Below are positions 45,231 through 57,458 of a DNA stretch of 64,000 bases, piece by piece. Under the pieces are notes generated by a model, which worked only from the letters and a program-made list of their open reading frames with translations, had not been told where the DNA came from and searched no databases. The stretch covers positions 66,927,901 through 66,991,900 of the forward strand of contig JAWZYU010000009.1 in assembly GCA_038380435.1 (NCBI GenBank). The letters run 5' to 3'. The DNA comes from Ryuthela nishihirai (Eukaryota; Arthropoda; Arachnida; Araneae; Heptathelidae). Position 1 is the first letter of the stretch. Each line of letters starts with the position of its first letter. Both the position numbers and the translations under genes were made by a program.

Positions 45231-47439
45231 ACCTGTTATCTGAAAAAAATTTGAATAGAATTTTAATCGTAGAAAATTTTCTGATTAAAGTATTTTTTCG
45301 TATTATCCGTTTTGTATTAAAATAATATATATGTATGTAAATGTATTGTTTCCGGAACAGGCCAAATTTACTCTCCGATTAACCGATATTTTTCCTTACC
45401 TGTTTTCGTGTTGCGTTTCCAACTATAGATGTTAAAGAGTCACTTTAAGAAATATTATATTCTCTTCCTTCCAAAATCTCTTAACTGCCAAGGGACTTCT
45501 CACATATTGTTAATCGCTTTTACTACTTTGAACTATATAGGTTATTTAGGAGCAGACTTGGATATAGAAAAAATAAATTTGGGGGAGGGCAATATCGAAT
45601 TGGAACGCCATTCAGGCACAATTTTTTCTCTCTCCTTAATTGTCATTACAAATTACTCGAAATATACGATACTAATACATTTTTATCACCTCAGTTCCTC
45701 TTATTAACATTCTCAAAGCGAGGGGAAGGCCCCTGGCTCCCTCCCCACAGATCTGGCCTTATTTGGGAGTGATTATTATAATATCACGAACACACTCAAT
45801 TTGAAAACAATATCCGCACTTATCGCATTAAAAAGGAATCTTACATTATTACCGACGAAAAAATATCATCTCTAACTAGCTTACAATATGCAATTCCTGG
45901 TCTTTAAGCTTTGTCTCTTAAGTCTTATTTTTTAACAGCACCCTATTGTCACTGCTACGAAATACATTACCGATGTTTACGATGTACAACTCTGATACCG
46001 ACAGCACTCTTTGAGTAGTCTTCCACGGCAATTGAACATGACGTCGCGGTGTATCGAAGTCATGTGACACAGTTGATCAGAAACTTCTCTGTATCGCAGC
46101 TCCTGATAAGTGCAGTCTCACATAACGAAGACTAACGACGTGGAATAGTCGATCATTAATCTTCATCAGAAGTGGAATAGAGAATTACATAGAGCACTTC
46201 CTCTCTGTAGAAGCTTAATGAAAAAGCATTCATCAGTCACTTTTTACTTCGATATTATTCGTAATTACAATGCAGTGTGTTCGTGTGTGTGACTGTGACA
46301 TTTTAGCAAGTTACGATCGATTGATGAACGTGGGTGGGGAGGGGGTATTGAAAACGCAAAAATGTAAAGTAAAATTGTAGAATTTTTCGCAAGGTACTCG
46401 ATATTGTATTTATTGCGGATCTGTTGTAGGGCAAGAAGACTATTCATCACAATCAAGGTAAATTACACAGAGACTTCCTAGGAAAGGTTCTCTCTTCAAG
46501 TTTTCCTTTAATGCAGTGTATAATTATAACACACTGTGTTCTGCTGTTTTCTGCTTAGTTAAGATAGATCGAGAAATGTCTAAGACAAAACTGTCAGGTG
46601 ACTGATTAATTACTATTTGCAACTTGCTGATGATGAAAGAAAATCATAACAGAGGGATTTTTTTGTAAGGAAGAGATTGAAAAAGTACTTCTTGGCTATA
46701 AGTGATAATGAACATATGCTTAAAGTTCTTAGATAACACAAAATTAGTGTTTTTGATTTTATTACCTACTTTTCTGTATTATGTATATTGCCTATTTGTC
46801 ATTTTAAGTGATAATTAGATTGTTTCTGTTATACTGATCATTGTAGCCGTATTAATATGTTAATTAATTATCATTACGATCTTTTAATTAATTGTAATTT
46901 GTCTCCTCATTCTTAAAACTGATTTTAAACTTACTTATTACGTATACTATCAAGGGTAATATGCACTTTCTACTGTAATATGTACTAAACAACCTAGCCA
47001 AGCTTTTGCTTTTGGGTTGTATATATGTTAATTAAATATAATGTAAACTTTCTAATGATAATAAACTATAACTTGTATACTATATGTGAATATATGATTT
47101 ATTAGAAGACTGCAAAGATGACTGAAGAATAAATAGTTCAATTCTAAAGAGGTTCGATCATCAACATTTTGCAAAATTTTTCATTAATTATTATAATGTG
47201 AAATGATATTTTGCAAGACTTATAGTGTATTAGAGCAGGGTTTTTAAACTGCTTTTGTGAAAAGTATTGTGGAGTGCGTGAACAATCTTAAAAATATTTT
47301 TTGAAACTTAGAAAAAAATTATTTTTTGAAACTTAGAATAAAAATTCAAATTATAAAAAATTCTCAGAACATTTTAATCGTACTCTTATAAAGCATAAAA
47401 TCTTTTAAAAAAGAAGAATTCTAGGTGATTCTCCAATCC
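45231..47439. other. AT-rich DNA, no gene recognised
   Basis: Chance frames only (45429-45707). A GT-rich patch at 46275-46295. Confidence 0.5.
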
Positions 47440-47840
47440 ACAAATTCTGACCTTTCCACCATATGTAGATGGAAATTTGATCTCTGACTTTAATTGACTA
47501 GTCGGTTAACGAAATTCATAATATTTCTGAGATGCAGGACTTGAAATATTCCCATTAATCAATTTTCACGCTTCTAGAACGTGCATATCCCAGTCTGACC
47601 AATATGTGATCTCTATCTAACCTTGAAGGAGATATCAAATCCTAATCTTTCATAATGTTTTTGATATCTATGACCCAAAAAATCTCTGGCATCAGTTTTT
47701 AGCCTTCTAGCTCCGGTAGATCGAAATCTGAATTTTGACCTCGAAGACCTCTCCGGATCTGAAATATAGTAATGTTTTTGAGTTCTACAACCCAAAACAC
47801 TCTTAGGCATTATCATACACGCTTCTAGTACTTGCAGATT
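47440..47840. repeat. Degenerate ~115-130-bp tandem repeat
   Basis: AATGTTTTTGATATCTATGA and AATGTTTTTGAGTTCTACAA, and AGCCTTCTAGCTCCGGTAGA, ACGCTTCTAGTACTTGCAGA and ACGCTTCTAGAACGTGCATA, recur in order, giving about three diverged units. Confidence 0.65.
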
Positions 47841-48404
47841 AATATATTTAATCTTCCTAAATATCTCAACGAATAGCTTTCTGATATGAAGCCTACAGAG
47901 TAAAATATTTACCTCAGGAAATGTGAATCCGTCACTTTATAAATAGCCATCATCTTATCACAATAGGTGCCACAAGACTGAGAAGGCAGGGTGAATTTGT
48001 TTCATTTAATGGTACCTTATGAAATTATTGATGATTGAAACTCTTGATATCATCATAGGTATTTAGAATTGTAAAACTCTACACTTGCATTCTTCGGTTA
48101 CAAATCCTTATATCGATCTAAAAGAAAGTACGTTTCTCTAGTAAAGATTTGTAAGAGGGTGTACTATTACCGTAAAAAATGCTTTAATATATTTCGGTAA
48201 TACTTGGTTGGGAACTCTCGTTTTTACAGAAAAAAAAACCCTAAGGAAATTAAATGTTCTGATCATAGGGATATACCAACCAACTACTTCCTTATAAACA
48301 AGCCAGGGGGACCCCTGCCTCAATATCTGAGTTGCGATTTTCTCTGCTATTTGAAACTCAGCTTTCGGTCAGAAAAGAGACATCTTAGAAAGATCACCGT
48401 AAGG
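47841..48404. other. No gene recognised
   Basis: Nothing seen. Confidence 0.5.
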
Positions 48405-48595
48405 TGCGTAAGGGGTTATAAGCCATGGCATCTCGTTCAGGAAAGTCATGTCCTGTGAAAGTTAAGGAACATGCTGGATGTCCTTGAAAGGAGACTTCCA
48501 TCTGTCTCCCACAGCTCTCCAGTGAATCTCTCATCTGACCTCTTTGGGGTTCTTGTAACTTGGTCATTTAGCATGTTGTGTGCAAAAAGTAAAAC
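48405..48595 (+). mobile_element. SINE-2 fragment, plus strand
   Basis: TTAAGGAACATGCTGGATGT, GAGACTTCCATCTGTCTCCC and TTGTAACTTGGTCATTTAGC are the central and tail blocks of SINE-2. The head is missing. Confidence 0.72.
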
Positions 48596-49358
48596 TGGCT
48601 CTCACAGACGAAATAACTCAATCTTTACTTATCAAACAAATGGCTATAACCGAGATAGTGAGCTAGCTACTATTCTAGCGAGAATTCCTTGTCTTAGCCC
48701 AAATTAAGGCATGGGAAGAGAATCTATACTTCTGTGTCAATTGATCATTTTGCTTTTTAAAGAAAGTCTGCACAAACTAGGAGTAACATATATCATTATC
48801 TGCCTTCTATATAGAACATGGAAAAATTGTCGTTATTCGTTGTCCAGTTTAAAAAACATATTTCTCGAACTTGCATGCAAATATTCCTCTGAATACAACA
48901 GGATCGTATGCGACATATTAGGGCTCAAATTTTGTTAATCGGGTTTTTTTTAAATAATGTAATAGGAGGTAAATAATAAAATATTACTTCATGATACGAT
49001 ACCAACTGTATATAGTTATCAAGATAATTTTATTTCAAACAGCCCGACATTTATTTTAAAATGAAGAAAATGTTGTTTACCATGGTTTACATCCAGTCCG
49101 TCATAATAACTGATTATTAGTGACCTGAGAGATTCGTAGATTACAATTCCTCGACGTAAGAAACTTTCAGAATATGGAATTATGTTTGTCATAGGTGTAA
49201 AAGGGTTTCTAGTAAATAACTACAACAATTGAATGTCACATATAGTTCTCGATCAACACAGATCTTTATTGTTATTAACGATTACTGAAGTTTACTATAG
49301 ATGAAGAAATACATATTTCTTATTTTAAGATTATTCTACAGCTCTTCGTTTAGAAATA
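48596..49358. other. No gene recognised
   Basis: Chance frames only. Confidence 0.5.
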
Positions 49359-52152
49359 CACCCAATTCTGCTTTTACACTGAATTTATTTACACTATTTT
49401 GATTCAACACTGTTTAGAAAATATTCCAATTCTCTTTCTACACGATTTATTTTGATCTAACACGGTTCAAACGGCGGCTTTTTAAAAGTCTCCATATGAA
49501 TTTAATTCAGAAAAAGTATTCCTATTCAAGAAACAATTCCTAGAATTTGCATTTATAACAAAGATGCCGCTTTTATGGTCATATTTTTCGAAGTAGTTTT
49601 AACTTTGAAAATGCACTATAAATGCACATTTTGTGCACTAAAATCCCCAAAATAAAAACTATACTAACATAACTACATAACAAGTTTTCTCTATTTTATT
49701 CTCTATTTTATGAAAAAATTGTACAAATCTACTTCATTCGGAATAAAGTGGCAACATTGAGTTCCGGGAATTCCCCTCAATTTTTATCTTCAATACATAC
49801 GTTAGTCTTTGTCTCTCATTTCGTGTTTAAAGTTAGAAGTGTTCAGATGTTTAATAGAAGAAATGAAAAAAAAAATTTTTTTGAAGTTTTGTGTGCATAA
49901 TACAAATTTATTAAATTTTGCTGATAGGTAATTTACAATTTTCATCATCTGATTTATTAACTACAATTCAAATATTTTTCGTAGGCCTTACCTCGATGTC
50001 GGATAATTTAACTATACAAAAGCAGAAAAGGAAAGCTATCTCTTTAGATACTAAGATCCAAATTTTAGATCGTCTTGCAACTGGAAAAGATTCAACATCC
50101 ATAGGTAAATATTTTGGTTTGAACGAAGCTACCGTAAGAACCATCAAGAAAAATGAAGATGCTATTGGAAAATCTGTGCTTTCTGGAACAAAATTGAGCG
50201 CTAAGTCGTCATCGTACACGAGAGATATTGTAAAAGTGAAGATGGAAAAGGCACTAGTAATGTGGATAGAAGATAACTCCAAAAAAGAATACCTCTAGAC
50301 GCAAATACCATCAAACAGATGGCATTGCGAATATATAAGCAGATACACGAAATGGAACCAACCACATCAGCTCAGTTAAACAAAAATTATTAATTTTCTG
50401 CAAGTACAGGTTGGTTTGCAGGATTTCTTCAGACACGCGTTTCATAATATAGAGATAAAAGGTTGCAGATGAGACGGCTGCTAAAGAATTTTTTCCAAAA
50501 TTGGCTCAAATCATTGAAGATGGTGATACACTCCTGATCAAGTTTGGAATGCAGATGAAACTTGTCTTTTTTTGGAAAAAAAAATGCCGAGTAGAACCTA
50601 TGCAGCAAAATCACAAAAAACCGTTGGTGGCTTTAAAGCAGCTAATGATTATGTGACCTTTTTATTTTGCAGCAATGCTTCAGGAGATCGTATGTTAAAA
50701 CCGCTGCTCATCAATCGATCCCTAAGACCACGGTCAATGAAAGGCGTAGATTTGAATAAATTGCCAGTGTATTGGATGGCAAATAAAAATGCCTGTGTTA
50801 CAAAAGAAATTATTTAATGAATGGTTACATAAATGTTTTGTCCAGAAGTTAAACGCTACTCGAAGGAAAAAAATCTCGAATTTAAAGTTCTATTGTTTAT
50901 AAACAATGCGCTTGGCTATTCTGTTTTGGAACACCCAAATGTGAAATTTTGTTTTCCTCCGCCTAATACGACATTCTTAATACAACCACGAGACCAGGGT
51001 ATAATTGGCACATTTAAAACTTACTACGTAAGACGAACATTTCATTACATTTTGAATAAACTGGATAAGGATAAAATACTAACAGTTATTGATGTGTGGG
51101 AGAAATTTTCCGTTTTAGATTGTATCAGACATGCTGAACTGACGTTATCAGGATTAAAACCATCAACTTTTAACGCATGCTGGAAAGCTATTTGGCCACA
51201 ATGTGTAAAAAGAAAAGATCCTGTACCCTCAAATATGACTGAATATCCTAATATCATCACTTTAGCACATGCAGTTGGTGGAGAAGGATTCGATGATTTA
51301 TCGTTTGCAGATGTTGAATGAATTGCTGGTGGACAAAGCTCTTAGCGAAGGTAAAATGATAGAAAGACTTTAATAATATAAATGATATTTAGACTCCTGA
51401 TGAAAAAGAAACAAAAGCGATGGTGATGAAGAAGTTCCACTCACTGCAGGTTTAATTAAAGAAGGGCTTCAAATGGGTAGTAAACTGGAAAATCATTTTC
51501 TTACACATGATACCGTTATCGAACGAGCTGAGCAGTTTAAACGTGAACTGAAGTCATGTGTTGCGCGTTTATCAAGAATTATACAAAGATCTGGTTAAAG
51601 CAGGATCTCAACGACTGATTAAAAAGTTCTTTGTCAAAACTGATCAAACTTCAGAATCACTGGAAACAAGTGATAATTTGGTTTCCCCATGCCACTGAGA
51701 GCATTTCACGATTGAAGTATGAACACGACTGCCAAAATGTTTCAAGCGATGAAAGTGATTTAATTCCAGTCTTACGCAAACGAATGCATCTATTGTCAGA
51801 AAGTGACAAGGAATAAAATCTAGTTGATAAGCATATGTAAGTCATTTTTTTTTAACTTTTTTATTCTTGAATTAGTGACATATTATTTTCTTTATGAAGG
51901 ATAATTTACTTTATATATATATATACATTTAATTAACTTTATAAGTTTATAAAATAAAAAAATGTGTTTGAATTAATTAAAATCAAATAAAGATTTAATT
52001 AAAGATTTTGATATGATTTGTTTGAAAACAACTTATTATTTGTACTGCGTTTTCACGTCTGGAACCAATCTTCTATTTTTTCATATGCACTGTATTTTTT
52101 TTCACACAGTTTTTTCGGGAACCTATCTACCGCTTAAAAACAGAATTGGGTG
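49359..52152 (+). mobile_element. Tigger/pogo element A with ~18-bp TIRs
   Basis: Ends CACCCAATTCTGCTTTTA and TAAAAACAGAATTGGGTG are inverted repeats with one mismatch, each flanked by TA (49357-49358; 52153-52154). The 2794-bp body carries one transposase pseudogene in the plus orientation. Size and gene fit pogo/Tigger elements. Confidence 0.9.
49996..51816 (+). pseudogene. Tigger-type transposase A (CENP-B/jerky-like), broken
   Basis: N-terminal psq-type helix-turn-helix (KRKAISLDTKIQILDRLATG...FGLNEATVRTIKKNED), a CENP-B-type second DNA-binding part (STGWFAGFLQTR), then the DDE domain. The first Asp is in WNADETCLFWKKMP. The second motif reads NNALGY where the family has DNAPGH, so that Asp is lost. 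The third motif PRDQGII keeps its Asp. A PNTTFLIQ block and a degraded C-terminus ending SESDKE follow. Frames break near 50297, 50390, 50450, 50816 and after 51321. The start at 49996 gives MSDN before the Lys-rich helix region. CENP-B and TIGD genes arose from such transposases, but this copy is dead. Confidence 0.88.
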
Positions 52153-52154
52153 TA

Positions 52155-54885
52155 TCTATAATCGATTACACTAATGTCAATGAGTGTATTTTTAAAGCAA
52201 CGACCTTCATAGCATAAAGGAAGGAGATATTATAGCTTTTATGACTTGTCCTTTTTTCCGAAACGAAATACCAAACACACACACCATGATGTTCGCGGTG
52301 GCATGGCAGTCAGGTTCATTCAGAACTGTACAGGTTAGGGTCGAAAATTTAGTTTTCTGCCCGTTGCCATTCTACAGTATATTTAATTCTGGTTCAAACG
52401 CATCTTTTGTGTTTCTCTGTATATTTCCATTTACGTGCATGATAAGTGGAAAATATTCAATGTAAAAGTTACAATGCATGATACACAGCATGCATGTACA
52501 AGCGCACATATACAATAAATAGCGTATATATAGCAGCATGTATGCAGAATAACAGAGGGTGGGGATGGGGGATGACTGGATCGAATAGGAACGTCTTTAT
52601 TAAAAAATATTCTCGTTGAATAATGCAATTTTTATTTTCATCTTTTCGTTTCAGTGATTTGAAAGTTCCCCCCCCCTCTTCAGTTATTAAAATTCTACAA
52701 GGTGATCCTTCCCTCCCCTTTCCCTGCTCTTGATTAAATCCTGATTGATCCAGGAACTGCTATGGCCACGCTTGACAAGAATGAGATCTCAGATGACAGA
52801 CAACAGACCTTTGCGGTCCCTTGGTTGGAAAGTACTATCATAAATTATTTAAATCTCCCCTTTTCATTGTTAAATTGTAAGATCATGCATGGTACATGGA
52901 ACTCTATATGCAGTGTTATATATATATATGATGGAGTCCTAAAATGACCTCTAAAATTCTTTCAATAAACTCATTTATTATGCCTCGTAAAAATAGATAA
53001 CAAAACGGTCGTCCGTTAATCACATATGATCTACGGCAGTGATGCGAACCGATTTCATCAGTTTGATACATTACAATTCATGAGATGCCCACTTAGTGTC
53101 AGATTGGAACATCTGTAATTTATACGCTTCCAGTGGCTTAATGTTGATTGCTTAGAAATTTATTGATTTCCAAGGGAGTGAAAAAACCAATATACAACTT
53201 TACTGTATAAAAAGGAAATCTCTGTGACCTCTAAAATGTATTTCGAAACATGACAATCAAAAACCTTTCCTTCTCGAGGAATCGATTGGACAATGGTATA
53301 CACACTGTGTAAATAATAATACCTTTTAATACTGCCAATAATTAATGCATTTTCAACTTACAATTTTGTAATAAATTCGTATAAGATACGATTAGAAAAT
53401 AGAACAGTTGAATACCAAAGAGGAAATGTAGTTAGAAATAAAATGTGTTAGAACCCTATGTCACCCTATGTGTTAGAACCCTATGTCACCCCATTTTTAC
53501 CCCATCCCAAATAAAGATGTAATGTTCAAGTTTAACCCGAAAAAACCCGGACAAAATGTACAATTTATAATAGTTTGTTGCTTTTCCTTATTAAAAACTA
53601 AAAGATTAAATTCTATATTGTCTATTTGCTTGAGTTCGTCTCTTTCCAACACTTCATAAAGCATACACAAAAATAAGAAAATTAAAAAATATTATTAATT
53701 ATTTTCTGTGATATGGCGGTTCATGCGTGCTAGTGATGATGATTTCACATTACATTAGCTTATTAATGCAGTCAGTTCCTGCTATAAAATATTAATTGGT
53801 TACAGACTACCATTCGCAAAATAAAAATATTGTATTTAAAGAAATTAGTTTATTCGTTTCTGATATAGTGCATAATAGTGAAATATCGAAACAAATCAGA
53901 GTAAGAACATGTTTGAACATCGTGGAGAGGTTAAAAACATTGTAGGTACTAGATATGAGTTTAGGCTAAATATTTTGAGCAGTTCCCCACCGAGATAGAA
54001 ATTATTGAGCCCAGAGTACGAATTATTTCGACATTTGTTGAGCTCGAGCCCGACCGATTTGGGGAAAACATTTCTCTGACGCATCGTAAGACAAAAGCAC
54101 ATATGCCGCTAAATTATTTACTTTACTTTAATGTTATTAATTATAATGATTTTACAGCAAAAATAAATTTTCAATACTATTTGGAGCAAAAAATATTAGA
54201 AATACTAATAGAAAATGAAAGTTCGCTGGTAACATCATTATAAGCTAAGAGCCATTCATTTATTAAACATAGACAATACTTAAAATAATAATCAAAACCT
54301 GCATGATATTTATTTTTAATTACTAAAGATTGATTAAAAGATTAAAACGATGATCAAAAAATATTTTATATTTTTATTTCTTTTTTTTCTACATTACAAG
54401 GAATATTTGAAATTTAAATTATTCCGAACTTGAAGTTGTCTGCGCTATTTTGAGCCCGAGCTCAGAACGACGAAACCCGAACTCGCCTGTAGGTACGATA
54501 AACACATCATTTATAGATGAATATTTGTTGGGAATTTAAAAAAAAATTGTCGGAAGAGTTCGTATAGAAGTAATCTCGCTGAAGAAATATTGGCATATAA
54601 CTAATTAAATTATTACCTAAATTATTGCATGTAATTAATAAAATTATTACCTAATACCTGAAAAGTTGAATTATTCTTTTTTAACCCAATTTCAACCCGA
54701 ATTTGAGAAGCAACATTGGACTATTATTTGTTCGAACCAATTTTACCCCAAATTTAATTACCCAATAATTTGCCCTTCAAAATAGAAGTTTTTTAAAATG
54801 AAAAAGTAATACCCTATTCATAACATGAACATGAAATAGTATACCAAATTATATTAAGACATTCAGCATAGCATTTAATAAATAA
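52155..54885. other. AT-rich DNA, no gene recognised
   Basis: Holds a short tandem duplication CCCTATG(TCA)/GTGTTAGAACCCTATG at 53452-53490, a (TA)n run at 52918-52930 and a C9 run at 52668-52676. No coding frame of note. Confidence 0.5.
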
Positions 54886-55045
54886 ATACCCCCTCAAGCA
54901 GCTGCTTGCCACAGAGGTCTGACAGGAGCCTGTCAGTTTATACGCTATCATAGCTGAAGTCTGTGAGGATGGCGGGACCTAGACATTCTCTCAGACCTTC
55001 TACCATGGCGAGACTAAGCCCGCTAACAGTCGATCACGGGAGTAG
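54886..55045 (-). mobile_element. SINE-1 copy 6, head decayed
   Basis: AAATACCCCCTCAAGCAGCT, CTGACAGGAGCCTGTCAGTT and CTGTGAGGATGGCGGGACCT are clear. The tRNA-like part (CTAAGCCCGCTAACAGTCGA) is shortened and lacks a B box. Confidence 0.82.
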
Positions 55046-55585
55046 ATATTGAATAATAATTGTAAATAATTTACATTTTTCGAAATAGAGTGGCAAAGAG
55101 AAGTTTATTGATTTAAATTTCAAATTTAAGAAAAAATATTTTGCCAGGATATTAGGAATGAAGACAGCGATAAGTAATCACTAGAAATGAAAGCAAATAT
55201 TTTATTCTTTGGAGAATGAATTTCTTTACCAAATTCGTTTGTGACCATGAAAAAGATTAGGATTTTCACAGATAATAATATTTGGATCATCGTATGCTTT
55301 TAATCAGGGATTTCTCATTCACGAATTTTATCACATGAATGACCAAAAATCGCTTTGGTGCTAATATGAATGTCACGTGTGTGACAATACGTTCCATTCT
55401 GCTAAAACATTAACAGATCAACGGGGCACAACACACTACTTTAGATAACTTATAAAATATAAATCGAACTCTGTAGTTGTCGCTTTTCAGTCTCAGTTTA
55501 AAAAAAAAGTGTTAATATTTTCACTTTGTCGTCGTTCTGTTCGTGCGTAGACATTTAAATTTTCTTTTTTTTTTAAAGATAAATT
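55046..55585. other. AT-rich DNA, no gene recognised
   Basis: Nothing seen. Confidence 0.5.
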
Positions 55586-56310
55586 GAAAATGCTTATTGG
55601 ACTGGATACGTATTGATGAAATATTACCCTTAACAGATTTAATAGCTTCCTCTAACTGTGAAAAGAGTTGGAAAATGTCAAAATTTAAACGGATATTACA
55701 AATGATCTGTTTATGATACAAATTCTATATTTCGGTGATAGAATGTTAATTGGTATCAACATTTTTGTTTCCCTTAGGGGATGGAAAAAATTTTAATTTA
55801 AGAGAGAAGCGGAATATTAGTTGTATGTTATATAGATCCAAATACTATTTACATTTTCCACTGTTAGAAGGTACTAAATGCCGAAGATAAAAAACAAATG
55901 TCATTAACAATATGTAACGGTTGAAAAATTTGGAAAATACTAAACATTTAAGCTAATATTTCATAAGATCTGTTTTAGCTAGAAATTTGAACTTTTGGTG
56001 GTAAAGTGTGCTGCTCAAGAGCTTTCCATTGGCTCTTGAGAAGCACACTTTAATTTTGATCTTGAGCAGTACAGCTTACTTTTCTTTTTTTGACCGCTTA
56101 CACTTAGGGGAGTGATCGGTAAGAAAATATAACTCTTTTGTTTTAAATTTAAATGGAAAATTCCTTTTATCTTCCACAGGTATCAAAATATTACTATTTT
56201 AACTATCCCAATTATCCATTACTTCGAATTTCCACTGTTAGATAAACTAACACTAAAGATGGGAAAATATATTTCTGTTTGAAAAGAAACATCCAAATAT
56301 TCACCACAGA
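55586..56310. repeat. Diverged satellite-like units, related to 44.3-44.7 kb
   Basis: GATACGTATTGATGAAATAT, AATGATCTGTTTATGATACA, TTTCGGTGATAGAATGT and later AAGATCTGTTTTAGCTAGAA, TTTTGGTGGTAAAGTGT repeat with decay about every 270 bases. They share the pattern of the units at 44260-44730. Confidence 0.62.
56003..56051. repeat. 20-bp-arm hairpin
   Basis: AAAGTGTGCTGCTCAAGAGC (56003-56022) and its inverted copy at 56032-56051 pair with one mismatch around a 9-base loop. Confidence 0.92.
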
Positions 56311-56969
56311 CGAAATCCAATTCTTCAAGTTAAAGCTTGTCATCACCGATCTGTAGGAAAATGGAGAATAAATGTAGGGAAAAAAAAGAAGAAAACATGC
56401 AATCATGGAGTATAGAGTAAATATTTCTGGAAAGGTATTTGCATCAGTTGGTAAAGTTGAAGCACATGTTTCACATAAGAAGACAGCTCAAAAATAGACA
56501 CCTCTTACCAAGAGTTACAAATTTTAAAGCTAAACTTGTGATAATGAGGAATATGCTTTCTGAGGTGTGAATATTTTACCTTCCTAAATGTTAAAATATG
56601 ATTCGCTATCTGCAGAACAAATGGAACGACTGGAATACACTTCAATTTTATATTCATCATCAGAAATCATAACAAAAAAGAGGCTTTTTATTTGTGGAAT
56701 TTGTTCAGCAGAATCATGTATCTCACATTAGCTGGTGCACAGGGCCGTATCTAGGAGGCCATTCCTCTTTTGAGAATGATAGTAAGCTAATGGAGTCCAA
56801 AAATTATTAAACTTGTGTTGTTTCACATATTTTCAAGATTTTTTTAGAAATTTCTAAAGCGAAGGTGAAAAATGTTATGCTGCAATGGAAATCCAGTCTC
56901 TTGCCCCCCCCCCCCCATCTTTTCCCAGCTCAATTGCGTCGCTTGTCGATGATAGGAGGCTACCTTTAA
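56311..56969. other. No gene recognised
   Basis: A C12 run at 56905-56917. Nothing else. Confidence 0.5.
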
Positions 56970-57090
56970 TCTTCCAACAGCTGCCCAGAGGGTACCCACC
57001 CCCTAACTTCTGTGATCCCAGGGGGCCTTTTGGACTGGCTATTCAGCCCATTGTGCGCATTAAAGTCCCGCTCAGAGAACCCAACTCACG
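56970..57090 (+). mobile_element. SINE-2 tail fragment, plus strand
   Basis: CCAACAGCTGCCCAGAGGGT, TTCTGTGATCCCAGGGGGCC, TGGCTATTCAGCCCATTGTG and CCGCTCAGAGAACCCAAC are the SINE-2 tail. Confidence 0.8.
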
Positions 57091-57175
57091 TATCGTTAGA
57101 AACAATATTATTCAAACTACAGAATGTACTAGATCATAATTATGTGATGAATTAATGCTAAAGATCTAAGAGCTT

Positions 57176-57372
57176 GTGTCCCTTGGTCGAGAGATTAGCG
57201 CGCTTGACTACTGATCAAAGGGACCTGGGTAAGACATGGATGCTTATGTTGTTTTTCTGCCAAAGTTTCGCCTTTCTCATAGGCCTTCTACTTTGGCATA
57301 TAAACTGACAGGCTGACAACTAATTATTTCACTCAGACCACTGTGGCAAGCAGCTGCTTGATTGGTATTTAG
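57176..57372 (+). mobile_element. SINE-1 copy 7, B box deleted
   Basis: TTGGTCGAGAGATTAGCGCG (A box), CTACTGATCAAAGGGACCTG, then GGTAAGACATGGATGC directly, so the B box is deleted. The body ends GTGGCAAGCAGCTGCTTGAT. The hairpin region carries an unusual insert (CAACTAATTATTTCACT). Confidence 0.85.
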
Positions 57373-57458
57373 TTTCCTTTTATTCATTTCAAATTGGAAA
57401 GGGTTGCGCATTTTGCTTTTATTTAGTGTGGACAGTTTTGTTTCATTTTGACTAAATA

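Noticed and set aside
53700..54800. Possible diverged transposon from repeated words such as ACCCGAA and GAGCCCGA
   Set aside because: The words are scattered and give no TIR, duplication or coding frame.
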